From positions 62,001 to 126,000 of the forward strand of contig JACQDL010000023.1 of assembly GCA_016201065.1 (NCBI GenBank): DNA of 64,000 nucleotides, written 5' to 3'. Made by a program: the position numbers and the translations under genes. This DNA comes from Actinomycetota bacterium (lineage in GTDB: Bacteria; Actinomycetota; Actinomycetes; Mycobacteriales; JACQDL01). The notes under the pieces were generated by a model that searched no databases, was not told the origin of the DNA, and saw only the letters and a list, made by a program, of their open reading frames with translations. How positions within the stretch are numbered: the first letter of the stretch is position 1; every line of letters starts with the position of its first letter. This document shows positions 26,683 to 37,874 of the stretch, piece after piece.

Positions 26683-27973
26683 CGCGGGCCTTCCCCTCCG
26701 GCGCGGTCGCCATCGCCAGCCGGGGCGAGGCCGGTACCACGAGGTCCATCGGGGGCGTCGGGAACGATGGGAACTCCTCCTCGTCGATCTCCTCGACCGC
26801 GACCGGCCGCGGTGGGCGTTGCGGCCGGAGGATCTGGATGAGCAGCACCACGACGATCGGTATCCCGATGACGAGGAGCATCCGGCGCAGGTCGACGTTC
26901 TCGTTGCGCATGGTGCGCACGGTTGCCACGAGCAGGATCCAGGCGAGGTTGGTCGGGATCAGCCACCGCCAGCCCAGCCGCATGAACTGGTCGTAGCGGA
27001 TCCGCGGCAGCGTGCCGCGCAGCCAGGTGAAGAAGAACATCCCGACGACGATCTTGCCGGTGAACCACAGCAGCGGCCACCATCCCTCGTTCGCGCCGGC
27101 CCACATCGACAGCGGCCACGGGGCGTGCCAGCCGCCGAGGAACAGGGTCGCGGCGAGACCGGAGACGGTGACCACCGCGACGTACTCCGACAGCATGTAC
27201 ATGGCGAACTTCAATGACGAGGAGTACTCGGTGAAGTAGCCGGCGACCAGCTCCGACTCCGCCTCGGGCAGGTCGAAGGGGGCCCGGTTGGTCTCCCCGA
27301 CGACGGCGATGCAGTAGATGACGAACGACACCGACAAGGGCCAGAAGTACCACGAGCCCGACTGCGCGGCGACGATCTGCGAGGTCGACATCGACCCGGC
27401 GTAGAGGAACACCGCGACGATGGACAGCCCCATCGCGATCTCGTAGCTGATCATCTGCGCCGCGCTGCGCAGCCCGCCGAGCAGCGGGTACGTCGAGTTC
27501 GACGCCCAGCCGGCCAGCACGATGCCGTACACGGCGAGCGAGGAGCAGGCGAAGACGATCAGTACGCCGACCGGCAGGTCGGTGAGCTGCAGCGGCGTGC
27601 GGTGCCCGAAGATGCTCACCTCGGGTCCCAGCGGGATCACCGAGAACGCCACGAACGCCGGGACCGCCGTCATGATCGGGGCAAGGATGTAGACCGGCTT
27701 GTCCACCATGGCCGGCAGGATGTCCTCCTTGAAGGCCAGCTTCAGCCCGTCGGCGAGGCTCTGCAGGATGCCCCACGGGCCGACCCGGTTGGGGCCGATC
27801 CGGTTCTGCATGTAGCCGACGACCTTCCGCTCGAAGACGACACCGAAGAGCACCATGACGAACAGGTACCCGAAGACGCCGACCGTCTTGAGCAGGACCA
27901 GCCAGATCGGCTCGGTCCCGAAGGCCTCCAGCGGTGTCGGCGCCGGGGCGAGCGACAGGATTCCGGGGGTCAC
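26675..27973 (-). CDS. nuoH: NADH-quinone oxidoreductase subunit H
   Basis: NuoH is the membrane subunit that forms the quinone chamber together with NuoB and NuoD. It has eight or so helices, with conserved [14 protein letters not shown] and [17 protein letters not shown] (acidic loop facing quinone). At 432 residues it is about 100 longer than E. coli NuoH, the extra being a Pro-rich cytoplasmic C-terminus typical of actinobacteria. GTG 27973 overlaps the nuoG stop (GTGA). Confidence 0.96.
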   Translation of the reverse strand: MTPGILSLAPAPTPLEAFGTEPIWLVLLKTVGVFGYLFVMVLFGVVFERKVVGYMQNRIGPNRVGPWGILQSLADGLKLAFKEDILPAMVDKPVYILAPIMTAVPAFVAFSVIPLGPEVSIFGHRTPLQLTDLPVGVLIVFACSSLAVYGIVLAGWASNSTYPLLGGLRSAAQMISYEIAMGLSIVAVFLYAGSMSTSQIVAAQSGSWYFWPLSVSFVIYCIAVVGETNRAPFDLPEAESELVAGYFTEYSSSLKFAMYMLSEYVAVVTVSGLAATLFLGGWHAPWPLSMWAGANEGWWPLLWFTGKIVVGMFFFTWLRGTLPRIRYDQFMRLGWRWLIPTNLAWILLVATVRTMRNENVDLRRMLLVIGIPIVVVLLIQILRPQRPPRPVAVEEIDEEEFPSFPTPPMDLVVPASPRLAMATAPEGKARDA

Positions 27974-30474
27974 AGGTCACCTCCTGCGCTGATCGTGACG
28001 ACCGCCCCGGCACCGGCGTTGAGCGTCCGGTGCACCGTCGATCCGGGTGAGTTGCCGGGCAGCCAGACCACCCGGTCCGGCATCTCGGCGATGCCGAGGG
28101 GCAGCTGGATCGCGCCGTGCTCGGTGGCCACCCGGACCGGGTGACCGGCGGCGACCCCGATCTCTGCCGCGGTGGCCGCCGAGAGCAGCGCGCGGGGTGG
28201 CTTCGCGGTGCCGGCGAGGTGTGGCTCGCCCTCGGCCAGCGAGCCCGCGTCGATCAGCAGCCGCCAGCTCGCCAGCACCGCGTGTCCCGCGCCGACCCCG
28301 GCGGTGGCGCCGGCACCGCTCGTGGTGACCTCACCGTTCCCGGCGCCGGCCCGGCGGCCGCGGTCCGGCGTGCCGGCTTGCGGCGTCCTGCCGACCGCGC
28401 CGGTGGCGGGCGCCGCGGCGAGCTCGGCGAGCTCGGCGGCCGCGGCCGCCGAGCTGGCCAGGCCGAGGTCGGTACCGAGCTCCTCGGCGAGCGCGTGCAG
28501 CACCCGGTGGTCGGCGAGTGCCCCGGTGGCGTGCAGGGTGGCGTCGAAGGGCCGGCGCCGTCCCTCCCAGGTGAGGAAGCTGCCGGACTTCTCGACGACG
28601 GGCGCGACCGGCAGCACGACGTCGGCGTGCCGGGTCACCTCCGACGACCGCAGCTCCAGGCTGACCACGAAACCGACCCGCTCCAGCGCCCGGCCGGCCA
28701 GCGCCGGGTCGGCCAGGTCCGCGGGGTCCACCCCGGACACGAGCAGGGCATCGAGCCCACCGTCGGCGGCCGCGGCGAGGATGCCGGCGGTGTCCCGGCC
28801 GGGGGCTGCCGGTACCGGGCCCCCCCAGACCCGCTCGACCTCGGCCCGGGCATCCGGGTCGGCAACCAGCCGGCCGCCGGGGAGCAGCCCGGGGAGCGCG
28901 CCCGCATCGACGGCGCCGCGCTCGCCGGCCCGACGCGGGATCCAGGCGAGCCGGGCCCCCACCGCGGAGGCCAGCGCGGCAGCGGCCGGCAGCCCACCGG
29001 GAACGGCCGCCAGCCGCTCCCCCACGCAGATCACCGCGTTGCCAGCGGCCAGCGCATCCGCCGCGGCGCGGACCGGCCCGCCGGCCGTGAACGCGTCGGC
29101 GAGCGCACCGAGCACCGCGGTCTCCTGACCCGGGACGGTCGGCAGCAGGATGCCACCGAGCTTGCGGGACCCGTCGGAGAGCAGCGGCGCGGCGGTGAAC
29201 ACCCGAAGCCCCCGCTTCCGGACTGCCTTGCGCAGCCGGAGGAAGACGATGGGCGACTCCTCCTCGGGCTCGAACCCGACCAGCAGGACGCTGCTCGCCC
29301 GCTCCAGGTCGGCGTAGCTGACATCGACACCGCGCCCGGCGACCCGGTCCGCCAGGAACGTCGCCTCCTCCGCGGAGTGCGGCCGCGCCCGGAAGTCGAC
29401 GTCGTTGGTGCCCAGCGCCACCCGGGCGAACTTGGCGTAGGCGTAGGCGTCCTCGCAGGTGAGCCGGCCACCGGTCAGCACCCCGACCCCGCTGGCGTCG
29501 CGGGCCTCCCGCAGCCCCTCGGCGGCCCGCTCCAGCGCCTCCGGCCAGGATGCCGGGACCAGATCGCCGTTCTCGGCGCGGACCATCGGGGTGCGGATCC
29601 GGTCGTCGGCGGCGGCGTAGGCGAAGGCGAAGCGCCCCTTGTCACAGTTCCATTCCTCGTTGACCGCCGGATCGTCGCCGGCCAGCCGCCGCTGCACCGC
29701 TCCGCGCCGCCAGTCGATGCGCAGCGCGCAGCCCGATGCGCAGTGCTCGCAGACGCTGGGGGTGGACTGCAGGTCGAACGGCCGGGCCCGGAACCGGTAC
29801 GCCGCCGACGTGAGCGCGCCCACCGGGCAGATCTGCACGGTGTTGCCGGAGAAGTAGGACCGGAACGGCTCGCTCGGGTCGGTGCAGACCTGCTCGGCGG
29901 CGCCCCGCTCGAACAGCTCGATGAACGGGTCACCGGCGATCTGCTGGGAGAACCGGGTGCACCGGGCGCACAGCACGCACCGCTCCCGGTCCAGCAGGAT
30001 CTCGGTGCTCACCGCGATCGGCTTCGGGTAGGTGCGCTTCACGTCATGGAAGCGGGACTCACCGCGCCCGTTGCTCATCGCCTGGTTCTGCAGCGGGCAC
30101 TCACCGCCCTTGTCGCAGACCGGGCAGTCCAGCGGGTGGTTGATCAACAGCAGCTCCAGGGTGCCGCTCTGCGCCTGCCGGGCGACCGCGCTGGTGAGCT
30201 GGGTCCGCACCACCATGCCGTCGGTGACGGTGATCGTGCAGGACGCGACCGGCTTGCGCTGCCCCTCGACCTCGACGATGCACTGCCGGCAGGCGCCGAC
30301 CGGGTCCAGCAACGGATGGTCGCAGAACCGCGGGATCTGGATCCCGAGCCGCTCCGCGGCCCGGATGACCAGGGTGCCCTTGGGCACCCGAAGGTCGAAG
30401 CCGTCGATGGTCACCGTGACGGTGTCCTCGACGGTGGCCGGTGGGCCGGATGCCTTGTCCGGGGCGAGGGTCAT
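27970..30474 (-). CDS. nuoG: NADH-quinone oxidoreductase subunit G
   Basis: NuoG carries the iron-sulfur chain between NuoF and NuoI. N-terminal 2Fe-2S ligands are C51, C62, C65 and C79; the next cluster uses H113, C117, C120 and C126 ([16 protein letters not shown]); another CxxCxxC group is in [12 protein letters not shown] molybdopterin-oxidoreductase-like domain with [11 protein letters not shown] follows from about residue 240. The 834 residues end in a low-complexity Gly/Ala linker plus a short MopB-type C-terminal domain. Confidence 0.96.
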   Translation of the reverse strand: MTLAPDKASGPPATVEDTVTVTIDGFDLRVPKGTLVIRAAERLGIQIPRFCDHPLLDPVGACRQCIVEVEGQRKPVASCTITVTDGMVVRTQLTSAVARQAQSGTLELLLINHPLDCPVCDKGGECPLQNQAMSNGRGESRFHDVKRTYPKPIAVSTEILLDRERCVLCARCTRFSQQIAGDPFIELFERGAAEQVCTDPSEPFRSYFSGNTVQICPVGALTSAAYRFRARPFDLQSTPSVCEHCASGCALRIDWRRGAVQRRLAGDDPAVNEEWNCDKGRFAFAYAAADDRIRTPMVRAENGDLVPASWPEALERAAEGLREARDASGVGVLTGGRLTCEDAYAYAKFARVALGTNDVDFRARPHSAEEATFLADRVAGRGVDVSYADLERASSVLLVGFEPEEESPIVFLRLRKAVRKRGLRVFTAAPLLSDGSRKLGGILLPTVPGQETAVLGALADAFTAGGPVRAAADALAAGNAVICVGERLAAVPGGLPAAAALASAVGARLAWIPRRAGERGAVDAGALPGLLPGGRLVADPDARAEVERVWGGPVPAAPGRDTAGILAAAADGGLDALLVSGVDPADLADPALAGRALERVGFVVSLELRSSEVTRHADVVLPVAPVVEKSGSFLTWEGRRRPFDATLHATGALADHRVLHALAEELGTDLGLASSAAAAAELAELAAAPATGAVGRTPQAGTPDRGRRAGAGNGEVTTSGAGATAGVGAGHAVLASWRLLIDAGSLAEGEPHLAGTAKPPRALLSAATAAEIGVAAGHPVRVATEHGAIQLPLGIAEMPDRVVWLPGNSPGSTVHRTLNAGAGAVVTISAGGDL

Positions 30475-30476
30475 CG

Positions 30477-31763
30477 TCAGTGTGCTCCCACCAGGGTGCG
30501 GTTCCTGTGGTTCGGGCAGCCGCCGTCGAGGTGCGCGAGGTACTCGTCCCGGAAGTACTGGATCGAGGACGTGATCGAGCTGGTGGCACCGTCACCGAAC
30601 GGGCAGAAGGAACGGCCCAGGATGTTGTCGCAGGTGTCGAGCAGGGTGTCCAGATCCTCCTTGGTGCCGGCGCCACGCTCCAGCCGGCGCAGGATCTGCG
30701 TCATCCAGTAGGTCCCCTCCCGACACGGCGTGCACTTGCCGCACGACTCGTGCTCGTAGAACTCGGTCCACTTCAGCACCGCGCGGACCACGCAGTCGGC
30801 GTCATCGAAGATCATCAACGCGGCGGTGCCGGCCATCGAACCGGCCGCCGCCACCGAGTCGAAGTCCAGCGGCACGTCGAGGTGCGCGGCGGTGAACATC
30901 GGCGTGGAGGAGCCGCCCGGGGTCCAGAACTTGAGCTGGCGCCCCTCCCGGACCCCGCCGGCGAGGTCGAGCAGCTCACGCAGCGTGGTGCCCATCGGGG
31001 CCTCGTACTGGCCGGGCCGGGTGACCCGGCCGGTGAGCGAGTAGATCGAGGTGCCCGGCGACTTCTCCGGTCCCATCGCCTTCCACCAGGCCGCGCCACC
31101 CAGGATGATCGCGGGCACGCTGGCGAGGGTGCCGACGTTGTTGACCACGGTCGGCGAGGAGTACAGGCCGTGGGTGGCGGGGAACGGCGGCTTCAGCCTG
31201 GGCTGGCCGCGGTACCCCTCCAGCGAGTCCAGCAGCGCCGTCTCCTCACCGCAGATGTAGGCGCCCGCGCCGGAGTGCACCACGATCTCCAGGTCGAAGC
31301 CGGAGCCGAGGACGTTCTGGCCGAGGTAGCCGGCCTGGCGGGCCTCGCGCACCGCGTACTGCAGGCGGCGCAACGCGTGGACCGCCTCACCCCGGATGTA
31401 GATCGCGGCGAAGTTCGCCCGCACCGCATAGGCGGCGATGACGATGCCTTCAACCAGCGCGTGCGGGTCCGCCATCATCAGCGGCAGGTCCCGGCAGGTG
31501 CCCGGCTCGCCCTCGTCGGCGTTGACGACCAGGTAGTGCGGCGTGCTGTCGCCCTGCGGGATGAAGCCCCACTTCATGCCGGTCGGAAAACCCGCGCCGC
31601 CACGGCCGCGCAGGGCCGAGTCCTTGACGATCTGGATGATCTCGTCGGGGCGCATCGCCAGCGCGGCGCGCAACGCCCGGTACCCGTCGAGACGTTCGTA
31701 GCTCTCCAGCTCCCAGGAGCGCGGCTCCAGCCACCGCTTGGTGAGCACGGGGGTCAGCGGCAT
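30477..31763 (-). CDS. nuoF: NADH-quinone oxidoreductase subunit F (NADH/FMN site)
   Basis: NuoF oxidises NADH through FMN and holds the N3 4Fe-4S cluster. The 428-residue protein contains the NADH/FMN-binding [10 protein letters not shown] and [20 protein letters not shown], and the cluster ligands in [12 protein letters not shown] with the fourth cysteine in RSFCPFGDG. Standard length. It is separated from nuoE by 4 bases and from nuoG by 2. Confidence 0.97.
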   Translation of the reverse strand: MPLTPVLTKRWLEPRSWELESYERLDGYRALRAALAMRPDEIIQIVKDSALRGRGGAGFPTGMKWGFIPQGDSTPHYLVVNADEGEPGTCRDLPLMMADPHALVEGIVIAAYAVRANFAAIYIRGEAVHALRRLQYAVREARQAGYLGQNVLGSGFDLEIVVHSGAGAYICGEETALLDSLEGYRGQPRLKPPFPATHGLYSSPTVVNNVGTLASVPAIILGGAAWWKAMGPEKSPGTSIYSLTGRVTRPGQYEAPMGTTLRELLDLAGGVREGRQLKFWTPGGSSTPMFTAAHLDVPLDFDSVAAAGSMAGTAALMIFDDADCVVRAVLKWTEFYEHESCGKCTPCREGTYWMTQILRRLERGAGTKEDLDTLLDTCDNILGRSFCPFGDGATSSITSSIQYFRDEYLAHLDGGCPNHRNRTLVGAH

Positions 31764-31767
31764 CGGC

Positions 31768-32454
31768 TCAGGCCTCCTTCCGCTCGGTGGTGGCGAGTGT
31801 GGCCTCCGGGTACTCCGGTGCGCGCTCGCCCCGCTCGACGGCCAGCCGGAGCCCGGCCAGCCCCGGTTCGGCGATGCTCACCGCGTCCCGTGCCTCCGGT
31901 CGCTCGTCGAGGAACCCGGCGAGCTGCCGGCTGATCTCCCGGAAGCCACACAGCGGAGCGCCCCGGGTCGGGCGCGGCGGTGTGCCGGCCCGCAGGTCGT
32001 CGACCAGCCGGACCGCGGACTCCTCCGACTGGTTGTCGAAGTACTCGTAGTTCACCGTGACCACCGGCGCGTGGTCGCAGGCGGCCAGGCACTCGGCGTG
32101 CTCCAAGGTGATCATGCCGTCGTCGGTCGTCTCGTTGTGTCCGACACCCAGGTACTCGCGCAGCGTCGCATAGATCTCGTCGCCGCCGAGCAGCCCGCAC
32201 AGCGTGTTGGTGCACACACTGACCAGGTACTCGCCGGTCGGGCCACGCTTGTACATGGTGTAGAAGGTGGCCACCGCGCCCACCTCGGCCCGGGTCAGAC
32301 CGAGCTCCTCGACGCACAGACCGATCCCGTCGGGGGTGATGTACCCCTCCTCGGCCTGCACCAGGTGCAGCATCGGCAGGAGCGCGGAGCGCGGCCTCGG
32401 GTAACGCGCGATGATCTCCCGCGCCTTCGTGCGGGTTTCCTCGGTCACTGGCAT
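31768..32454 (-). CDS. nuoE: NADH-quinone oxidoreductase subunit E
   Basis: NuoE is a thioredoxin-fold 2Fe-2S (N1a) subunit beside NuoF. The ligands are C81, C86, C122 and C126, with family-typical spacing. At 228 residues it has a C-terminal extension of about 60 residues beyond the E. coli protein, including CGFREISRQLAGFLDE. It immediately follows nuoD with no gap. Confidence 0.96.
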   Translation of the reverse strand: MPVTEETRTKAREIIARYPRPRSALLPMLHLVQAEEGYITPDGIGLCVEELGLTRAEVGAVATFYTMYKRGPTGEYLVSVCTNTLCGLLGGDEIYATLREYLGVGHNETTDDGMITLEHAECLAACDHAPVVTVNYEYFDNQSEESAVRLVDDLRAGTPPRPTRGAPLCGFREISRQLAGFLDERPEARDAVSIAEPGLAGLRLAVERGERAPEYPEATLATTERKEA

Positions 32455-33774
32455 CTACCTGTCCACCCCACCCATCACCGGGTCGATCGAGGCGACGGCG
32501 GCGATCAGGTCGGCGATCAGGCCGCCCTCGCACAGCACCGGCGCGCTTTGCAGGTTGATGAACGACGGCTCCCGCAGGTGGACCCGGAACGGCCGGGTGC
32601 CACCATCGCTGACCACGTGGCAGCCCAGCTCACCGCGGGGTGACTCCACCGCGGTGTAGACCTGCCCGACCGGCACCCGGAAGCCCTCGGTGACCAGCTT
32701 GAAGTGGTGGATCAGGGCCTCCATGGACTGGCCCATGATCTTTCTGACGTGCTCCAGCGAGTTACCCATCCCGTCGGAGCCGAGCGAGAGCTGGGCCGGC
32801 CAGCCGATCTTCGGGTCGTCCACCATCACCGGACCGGGCTCCAGCAGATCCAGGCACTGCCGGACGATGCGGACCGACTCCCGCATCTCGTCCAGCCGGA
32901 CCAGGTAGCGCGCCCACGAGTCGCAGTCCGGGTGTGTGACGACGTCGAAGTCGATCTCGTCGTAGACCCCGTACGGCTCGGTCTTGCGCAGGTCCCAGGG
33001 GAGCCCGGTGGCCCGCAGCAGCGGGCCGGTGACGCCGAGGGCGAGGCAGCCGGCGGTGTCGAGGTAGCCGACATCCTTCAGCCGCCGGATCCAGATCGGC
33101 TGCCCGGTGAGCAGCCTGTCCAGGCCGGCGACCTCCTTCTCCATCTCGTCGCACCAGGTCGCGATCGCGGCCGGCGCCTCCTCCGGCAGGTCCTGGGCCA
33201 GCCCGCCGGGGCGGACGAACGCGTGGTTCATCCGCAGCCCGGTGACCAGCTCCAGGACGTCCAGGCACCGCTCGCGGGCCCGGAAACCATTCGTCATGCC
33301 GGTCAGCGCACCCAGCTCCATGCCACCGGTGGCCAGCGCCACCCAGTGCGAGGAGACCCGGTTGACCTCCATCAGCATGGTGCGGATGACCTGGGCCCGG
33401 CGCGGTGCGGTGATGCCGAGCAGCTTCTCCACCCCCAGGCAGTAGGCGGTCTCGCTGAACAGCGGCGCGAGGTAGTCGGCCCGGGTGACGAAGGTGGTCC
33501 CCTGGGTCCAGTTGCGGAACTCGGCGTTCTTCTCGATCCCGGTGTGCAGGTAACCGATCACCAGCCGGGTGTTGGTGACCGTCTCACCCTCGATCTCCAC
33601 CACGAGCCGGAGCACGCCGTGCGTCGACGGGTGTTGCGGGCCGAGGTTGACGACCATCCGCTCCTCGCTGATCGGGTCGCTGGCGAGCAGGTCGTCCCAG
33701 TCCCCGCCGGTGACCGTGTACACCCGACCCTCCTGGGTGTCCCGGGACGCCGCGTACCCGTCGGCCGTGCTCAT
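32455..33774 (-). CDS. nuoD: NADH-quinone oxidoreductase subunit D
   Basis: NuoD is the 49-kDa-type subunit related to NiFe-hydrogenase large subunits and forms the quinone-reduction pocket. ATG 33774 gives 439 residues starting [16 protein letters not shown]; an upstream open frame is not NuoD-like. The conserved [19 protein letters not shown] (with the quinone-site histidine) and the C-terminal [15 protein letters not shown] are present. The hydrogenase nickel cysteines are absent, as expected. Confidence 0.97.
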   Translation of the reverse strand: MSTADGYAASRDTQEGRVYTVTGGDWDDLLASDPISEERMVVNLGPQHPSTHGVLRLVVEIEGETVTNTRLVIGYLHTGIEKNAEFRNWTQGTTFVTRADYLAPLFSETAYCLGVEKLLGITAPRRAQVIRTMLMEVNRVSSHWVALATGGMELGALTGMTNGFRARERCLDVLELVTGLRMNHAFVRPGGLAQDLPEEAPAAIATWCDEMEKEVAGLDRLLTGQPIWIRRLKDVGYLDTAGCLALGVTGPLLRATGLPWDLRKTEPYGVYDEIDFDVVTHPDCDSWARYLVRLDEMRESVRIVRQCLDLLEPGPVMVDDPKIGWPAQLSLGSDGMGNSLEHVRKIMGQSMEALIHHFKLVTEGFRVPVGQVYTAVESPRGELGCHVVSDGGTRPFRVHLREPSFINLQSAPVLCEGGLIADLIAAVASIDPVMGGVDR

Positions 33775-33820
33775 CGTCCGGCTCCTTCCCGCTCGCCGCC
33801 GCCGGCGGCACACCGGCCGG

Positions 33821-34540
33821 TCACCGGTACGCCCGCCGCTCGTCGGGAGGTGGGATCGTCGCGCCCTTGAACTCCACCGGGATGCCGCCGAGCGGGTAGT
33901 CCTTGCGCTGCGGGAAGCCATCCCAGTCGTCGGGCATGAGGATCCGGGTCAGCCCCGGATGCCCGTCGTAGACGATCCCGAACATGTCGTAGGCCTCCCG
34001 CTCCTGCCAGTCGGCCGTCGGGTAGACCCCGGTGACGCTCGGCACGTGCGGGTCCCCGACCGGGACGGCGACCTCCAGCCGGATCCGCCGCCGGTAGGTC
34101 ATCGAGGTGAGGTGGTAGACGGAGTGCAGCCGCTCCGGCGTACCCAGGTAGTCCACCCCGGACACCGAGGAGCACAGCTCGAAGCGGAGCGCCGGGTCGT
34201 CGCGGAGCGTCGCGCACAGGCCGACCAGGTGCTCGCGGGCCAGGTGCAGGGTCAGCTCGCCGCGGTCCACCTCGACCTTGCGCACCGCCACCGCGAAGTC
34301 CGGGTATCCCTCGGCCAGCGCGTCGACCACCTCGTCGAAGTACCCACCGTAGGGGCGCTCCGCCGCCGGCACCGTCCAGGTGGGACGGACCAGGCCGCCG
34401 AACCCCGAGGTGTCCCCCGACCCGGAGACGCCGAACATGCCGTGCCGGACCGGGCCGGTGCCGGCGTCGTCAGGGCCGGGCAGGGCCGGGTCCGCGGGAC
34501 GCTGGTCGCCGCCGGCACCCGGCGGCGTGTGATCGGTCAC
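33821..34540 (-). CDS. nuoC: NADH-quinone oxidoreductase subunit C
   Basis: NuoC is the 30-kDa-type peripheral-arm subunit. The family signature is the segment [21 protein letters not shown], here near residues 180-200, followed by RKDYPLGG. The 239-residue protein has a 50-residue disordered Pro/Gly N-terminus typical of actinobacteria. GTG 34540 overlaps the nuoB stop. It is separate from nuoD, unlike the fused NuoCD of E. coli. Confidence 0.96.
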   Translation of the reverse strand: MTDHTPPGAGGDQRPADPALPGPDDAGTGPVRHGMFGVSGSGDTSGFGGLVRPTWTVPAAERPYGGYFDEVVDALAEGYPDFAVAVRKVEVDRGELTLHLAREHLVGLCATLRDDPALRFELCSSVSGVDYLGTPERLHSVYHLTSMTYRRRIRLEVAVPVGDPHVPSVTGVYPTADWQEREAYDMFGIVYDGHPGLTRILMPDDWDGFPQRKDYPLGGIPVEFKGATIPPPDERRAYR

Positions 34541-35076
34541 TTCGCATACCTCACCGAGGACGGCAGCAGCTCGACCTTCTGGCCGGCCAGCTGGGCGGCC
34601 CGCTTCGGTCCGAGCGGCTCATGCATGATCTTCTCGTGCAGCTTGAGGATCGCGTCGATGAGCATCTCGGGCCGCGGCGGGCAGCCGGGCAGGTACATGT
34701 CCACCGGCACGACGTGGTCGACGCCCTGCACGATGGCGTAGTTGTTGAACATCCCTCCGCTGGAGGCGCACACCCCCATGGCCAGGACCCACTTCGGGTT
34801 CGGCATCTGGTCGTAGATCTGCCGGAGCACCGGCGCCATCTTCTGGCTGACCCGACCGGCGACGATCATCAGATCCGCCTGCCGGGGGCTGGCCCGGAAG
34901 ACCTCCATGCCGAACCGGGCCGAGTCGTACCGTGGTGCCCCGAATGTCATCATCTCGATCGCGCAGCAGGCCAGCCCGAACGTCGCCGGCCACATCGAGG
35001 ACTTCCGGCTCCAGTTGACCAGCTTCTCCACACTGGTCAGCAGGAACCCGCTGGGCAGCTTCTCTTCCAGACCCAT
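34537..35076 (-). CDS. nuoB: NADH-quinone oxidoreductase subunit B (cluster N2)
   Basis: NuoB binds N2, the 4Fe-4S cluster that donates electrons to quinone. The four ligands are visible: adjacent C37-C38 (LACCAIE), C103 (MGVCASSGG) and C132 (PGCPPRPE). The 179-residue protein matches family length. It is 10 bases downstream of nuoA and overlaps nuoC. Confidence 0.97.
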   Translation of the reverse strand: MGLEEKLPSGFLLTSVEKLVNWSRKSSMWPATFGLACCAIEMMTFGAPRYDSARFGMEVFRASPRQADLMIVAGRVSQKMAPVLRQIYDQMPNPKWVLAMGVCASSGGMFNNYAIVQGVDHVVPVDMYLPGCPPRPEMLIDAILKLHEKIMHEPLGPKRAAQLAGQKVELLPSSVRYAK

Positions 35077-35086
35077 CGCGCTTCCC

Positions 35087-35449
35087 CTAGTCCCAGTCCA
35101 GGCCGCCGCGCCGCCACACGTAGGCGTAGGCGATCAGCACGGTGACGATGAACAGCACCATCTCGACCAGACCGAAGATCCCCAGCGCGGCGTTGGCCAC
35201 CGCCCACGGGTAGAGGAAGACGATCTCGATGTCGAAGACGATGAACAGCATCGCGGTCAGGTAGAACTTCACCGGGAAGCGGTGCACCCCGGCCGGCACC
35301 GGCGTCGGCTCGATGCCGCACTCGTAGGACTCCAGCCGGGCGCGGTTGTACCGCCTCGGTCCGACCAACGGCGCCACCAGCACCGAGCCCGCCGCGAACG
35401 CGGTGGCCAGGACGAACAGCGCAAGGATCGGGATGTACGGCGCGAGCAT
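35087..35449 (-). CDS. nuoA: NADH-quinone oxidoreductase subunit A
   Basis: NuoA is a three-helix membrane subunit next to the quinone channel. The 120-residue protein has YECGIEPTP (conserved cysteine loop) and FLYPWAV with the membrane acidic residue in [14 protein letters not shown] 35449 is preceded by GGAAGGA. It is the first gene of the complex I operon, and promoter-like boxes lie about 45 bases upstream. Confidence 0.96.
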   Translation of the reverse strand: MLAPYIPILALFVLATAFAAGSVLVAPLVGPRRYNRARLESYECGIEPTPVPAGVHRFPVKFYLTAMLFIVFDIEIVFLYPWAVANAALGIFGLVEMVLFIVTVLIAYAYVWRRGGLDWD

Positions 35450-35494
35450 CCAAGCAGTCCTTCCCCCGGGCGGGGCCCGGTCAAAACCGTCTGC

Positions 35495-35523
35495 ACCCTA
35501 CGTCGTACGGGTCGGCCCCCCAA
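35495..35523 (-). promoter_or_regulatory. Possible nuo operon promoter
   Basis: On the minus strand TTGGGG (35523-35518) and TAGGGT (35500-35495) are separated by 17 bases. The -10 fits the actinobacterial TAnnnT pattern, and the predicted transcript start near 35488 leaves a leader of about 40 bases. The whole region between nuoA and the gene upstream is only 88 bases, so the promoter must be here unless the two are cotranscribed. Confidence 0.45.
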
Positions 35524-35537
35524 CGGGGACCCCACCC

Positions 35538-36857
35538 CTACACCGCGGGTGCGATCTTGGTCAGCGCGTTGATCACACGGTCCATCGCGTCACCCCCACG
35601 GGGGTCGGTGAGGTTCGCGAGCAACTTCAACACGAACCTCATCAACACCGGGCGCGGCATGCCGTGCCGCGTGCAGAAGCTCAGCACGGCGGGGTGCCCG
35701 ATCAGGTCGACGAAGGTCTTGCCGAGCCGGTAGTACCCGCCGTACGTCGTACGCAACTGCCCGGCGTAGTCGTGCAAGGCACGTTCCCGTCCGGAGCCGG
35801 CGGGTCGGGCCAGCGCCTGTGCGATGTGCTCAGCCGCGAGCTGCCCACCCTCCATCGCGTACGCGATGCCTTCGCCGTTGAAGGGGTTCACCATACCGCC
35901 CGAATCCCCGACAAGCAGCATTCCACGGGTGTAATGCGGCGTGCGGTTGAAGGCCATCGGCAGCCCGGCACCCCGGATCGGCCCGGTCGCGTTCTCCTCG
36001 ACGAACTCCCACTCCGCCGGCGTGCTGCCCATCCACCGGGTCAGCAGCTCGCGGTAGTTGGTGTGCTGGAACGCCGCCGAGGAGTTGAGCACGCCGAGCC
36101 CGACGTTGCAGGTGCCGTCGCCCATCCCGAAGATCCAGCCGTAGCCGGGCAGCAGGGTGCCGCCGTCCCGCAGCTCCAGCCACGACTCCAGGTAGTCGTC
36201 GACGTGGCGGGGGCTGCGATAGTACCGCCGGACCGCCACCCCCATCGGCCGGTCGGTGCGCCGGGCCAGCCCCAGGGCGAGGGCGAGCCGGCCGGAGACC
36301 CCGTCGGCGGCGACCACCAGTGGCGCCCGGTAGGAGACCGGCTCCCGATCCGACCCCAGCATGGCGGTGACCCCGACAACCCGGCCGGCACGGTCCAGCA
36401 CCGGCCCGTCGACGGCGCACTCCTCGACCAGCTTCGCGCCGACCTCGGCGGCCCGGCGGGCCAGCAGGTCGTCGAAGTCGAGTCGGGTGCGGACCAGGCC
36501 GTACGACGGGTAGCTGGCCAGCTCGGGCCAGTCCAGGTGCAGCACCCGGCCGGCACCGTAGACCCGCAGCCCCTTGTTCCGCACCCAGCCGGGGTGACCC
36601 GCTGGGCCGCCAGCCGACCCGGCCCGCTCGGAGGTGTCGATGCCCATCGCGATCAGGGCCCTGACCGCACGTGGGGTCAGCCCGTCGCCGCACACCTTCT
36701 CGCGGGGGAAGCGGGACTTCTCGCAGACCAGCACGCTCAGCCCGGCCCGCGCGAGGTGGTACGCCGTGGTGGCGCCGGCCGGACCGGCACCGACCACGAT
36801 GACGTCGGCATCGTCGGGCTGGCCGTCGTACCGGCCGGCCGTCGTCACCGTGGCCAT
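35538..36857 (-). CDS. menJ: Geranylgeranyl reductase family flavoprotein (MenJ-like)
   Basis: The 439-residue FAD enzyme has the dinucleotide-binding GAGPAG at residues 23-28, the substrate-side GDGLTPRAV and the C-terminal GDSGGMVNPFNGEGIAYAMEGG-type FAD motif. This family reduces isoprenoid double bonds; in mycobacteria MenJ partially saturates the menaquinone tail. ATG 36857 has a GGAG six bases away and fits the family N-terminus. Being next to menG and upstream of nuoA supports the menaquinone role, but activity on geranylgeranyl lipids is an alternative. Confidence 0.8.
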   Translation of the reverse strand: MATVTTAGRYDGQPDDADVIVVGAGPAGATTAYHLARAGLSVLVCEKSRFPREKVCGDGLTPRAVRALIAMGIDTSERAGSAGGPAGHPGWVRNKGLRVYGAGRVLHLDWPELASYPSYGLVRTRLDFDDLLARRAAEVGAKLVEECAVDGPVLDRAGRVVGVTAMLGSDREPVSYRAPLVVAADGVSGRLALALGLARRTDRPMGVAVRRYYRSPRHVDDYLESWLELRDGGTLLPGYGWIFGMGDGTCNVGLGVLNSSAAFQHTNYRELLTRWMGSTPAEWEFVEENATGPIRGAGLPMAFNRTPHYTRGMLLVGDSGGMVNPFNGEGIAYAMEGGQLAAEHIAQALARPAGSGRERALHDYAGQLRTTYGGYYRLGKTFVDLIGHPAVLSFCTRHGMPRPVLMRFVLKLLANLTDPRGGDAMDRVINALTKIAPAV

Positions 36858-37038
36858 CAACTCTCCGCAACTCGTCGTCCGGAACTCGCCGTCCGGGCTC
36901 GGGCGCCGCTTGTGAACGGCTTCACGATCCCTGTCCGGCAGCAGTGTATGGCCTGCGTGCCCCCGACGGGTGACCCGGACCGGTGAGTTCGGCGGCACCG
37001 CGGGTCGGGCCGAGGCGCGATCCGGGTGGAACCCGGAC

Positions 37039-37725
37039 TCAGGCCCGTACGGCACGGTGCAGCGCGACGATCCCACCGGAAAGGTCCCGCCACGCCACCT
37101 GACGCCAGCCGGCGGCGGCAACCCGCCCAGCCAGCTCCGCCTGGGCCGGCCAGGCCCGGATCGACTCGGCGAGGTAGACGTAGGCGTCCGGACTGCTCGC
37201 CACCCGGCGGGCCACCGCCGGCAGCGCCCGCATCAGGTACTCCAGGTAGACCGTGCGCCACGGCGCCCAGGTGGGGCGGCTGAACTCGCACACCACCAGC
37301 CGGCCGCCGGGGCGGGTCACCCGGGCCAGCTCGGCGAGCGCGCGGTCCGGGTCGGCAGTGTTGCGCAGGCCGAAGGAGATCGTCACGGCGTCGAAGGCGC
37401 CGTCGGCGAACGGTAGCCGCAGCGCGTCGCCGGCGACCCTCGGCACCGCCCGGTGCCGGCCGGCCCGCAGCATGCCGAGGGAGAAGTCGCAGGCGAGGCA
37501 CCATGCGCCGGAGCTGCCCAGCTCCTCGGTCGAGACCGCGGTACCGGCGGCGAGGTCGAGCACCCGCTCGCCCGGTCGCGGCGCCAGCGCCCGCCGGGTC
37601 TCCCGCCGCCACAGCCGGTCCTGGCCGAAGGACAGCACGGTGTTGGTCACGTCGTAGCGGCGCGCCACCCCATCGAACATCGCCGCGACGTCGCCTGGTC
37701 GCCTGTCCAGCCCGGCCCGTGCCAT
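37039..37725 (-). CDS. menG: Demethylmenaquinone methyltransferase
   Basis: MenG (UbiE family) methylates demethylmenaquinone with S-adenosylmethionine, the last step of menaquinone synthesis. The 228-residue protein has [13 protein letters not shown] near the start, the SAM-binding LDLAAGTA, and the family motif [13 protein letters not shown]. The start at ATG 37725 was chosen because actinobacterial MenG begins at this point; a GTG 18 bases upstream is possible. It lies 181 bases upstream of menJ in the same direction, and divergent from the metallo-hydrolase. Confidence 0.92.
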   Translation of the reverse strand: MARAGLDRRPGDVAAMFDGVARRYDVTNTVLSFGQDRLWRRETRRALAPRPGERVLDLAAGTAVSTEELGSSGAWCLACDFSLGMLRAGRHRAVPRVAGDALRLPFADGAFDAVTISFGLRNTADPDRALAELARVTRPGGRLVVCEFSRPTWAPWRTVYLEYLMRALPAVARRVASSPDAYVYLAESIRAWPAQAELAGRVAAAGWRQVAWRDLSGGIVALHRAVRA

Positions 37726-37824
37726 GCCGCAATCGTCGCGCACCCACAGCCGGCGGCGCGCGGCGGGCCGCCGCTCCGCCGTGGCGCCCGACGCCGGGTT
37801 GCGGCAGGCTGTCCAGTGATCACG

Positions 37825-37855
37825 TCCATGACACCGACATCCATGACATCCGGCA
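37825..37855 (+). repeat. Imperfect tandem repeat in the menG / hydrolase divergent region
   Basis: TCCATGACACCGACA (37825-37839) is followed directly by TCCATGACATCCGGCA (37840-37855), nearly the same sequence. It lies 20-50 bases before the ATG of the metallo-hydrolase gene and could be an operator; it could also be chance duplication. No regulator gene adjoins it. Confidence 0.4.
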
Positions 37856-37874
37856 CGTCACTCGGGAGGGATCC

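Noticed and set aside
28117-30711. Plus-strand open frame of 864 codons
   Set aside because: It is antisense to nuoG, has Gly/Arg-rich low-complexity composition and no recognisable motif; the minus-strand NuoG Fe-S ligands are unambiguous.
35538-36857. Chlorophyll or carotenoid-type geranylgeranyl reductase (ChlP) function
   Set aside because: No photosynthesis or carotenoid genes are nearby, while menG, mqn genes and complex I are; a menaquinone role fits better.
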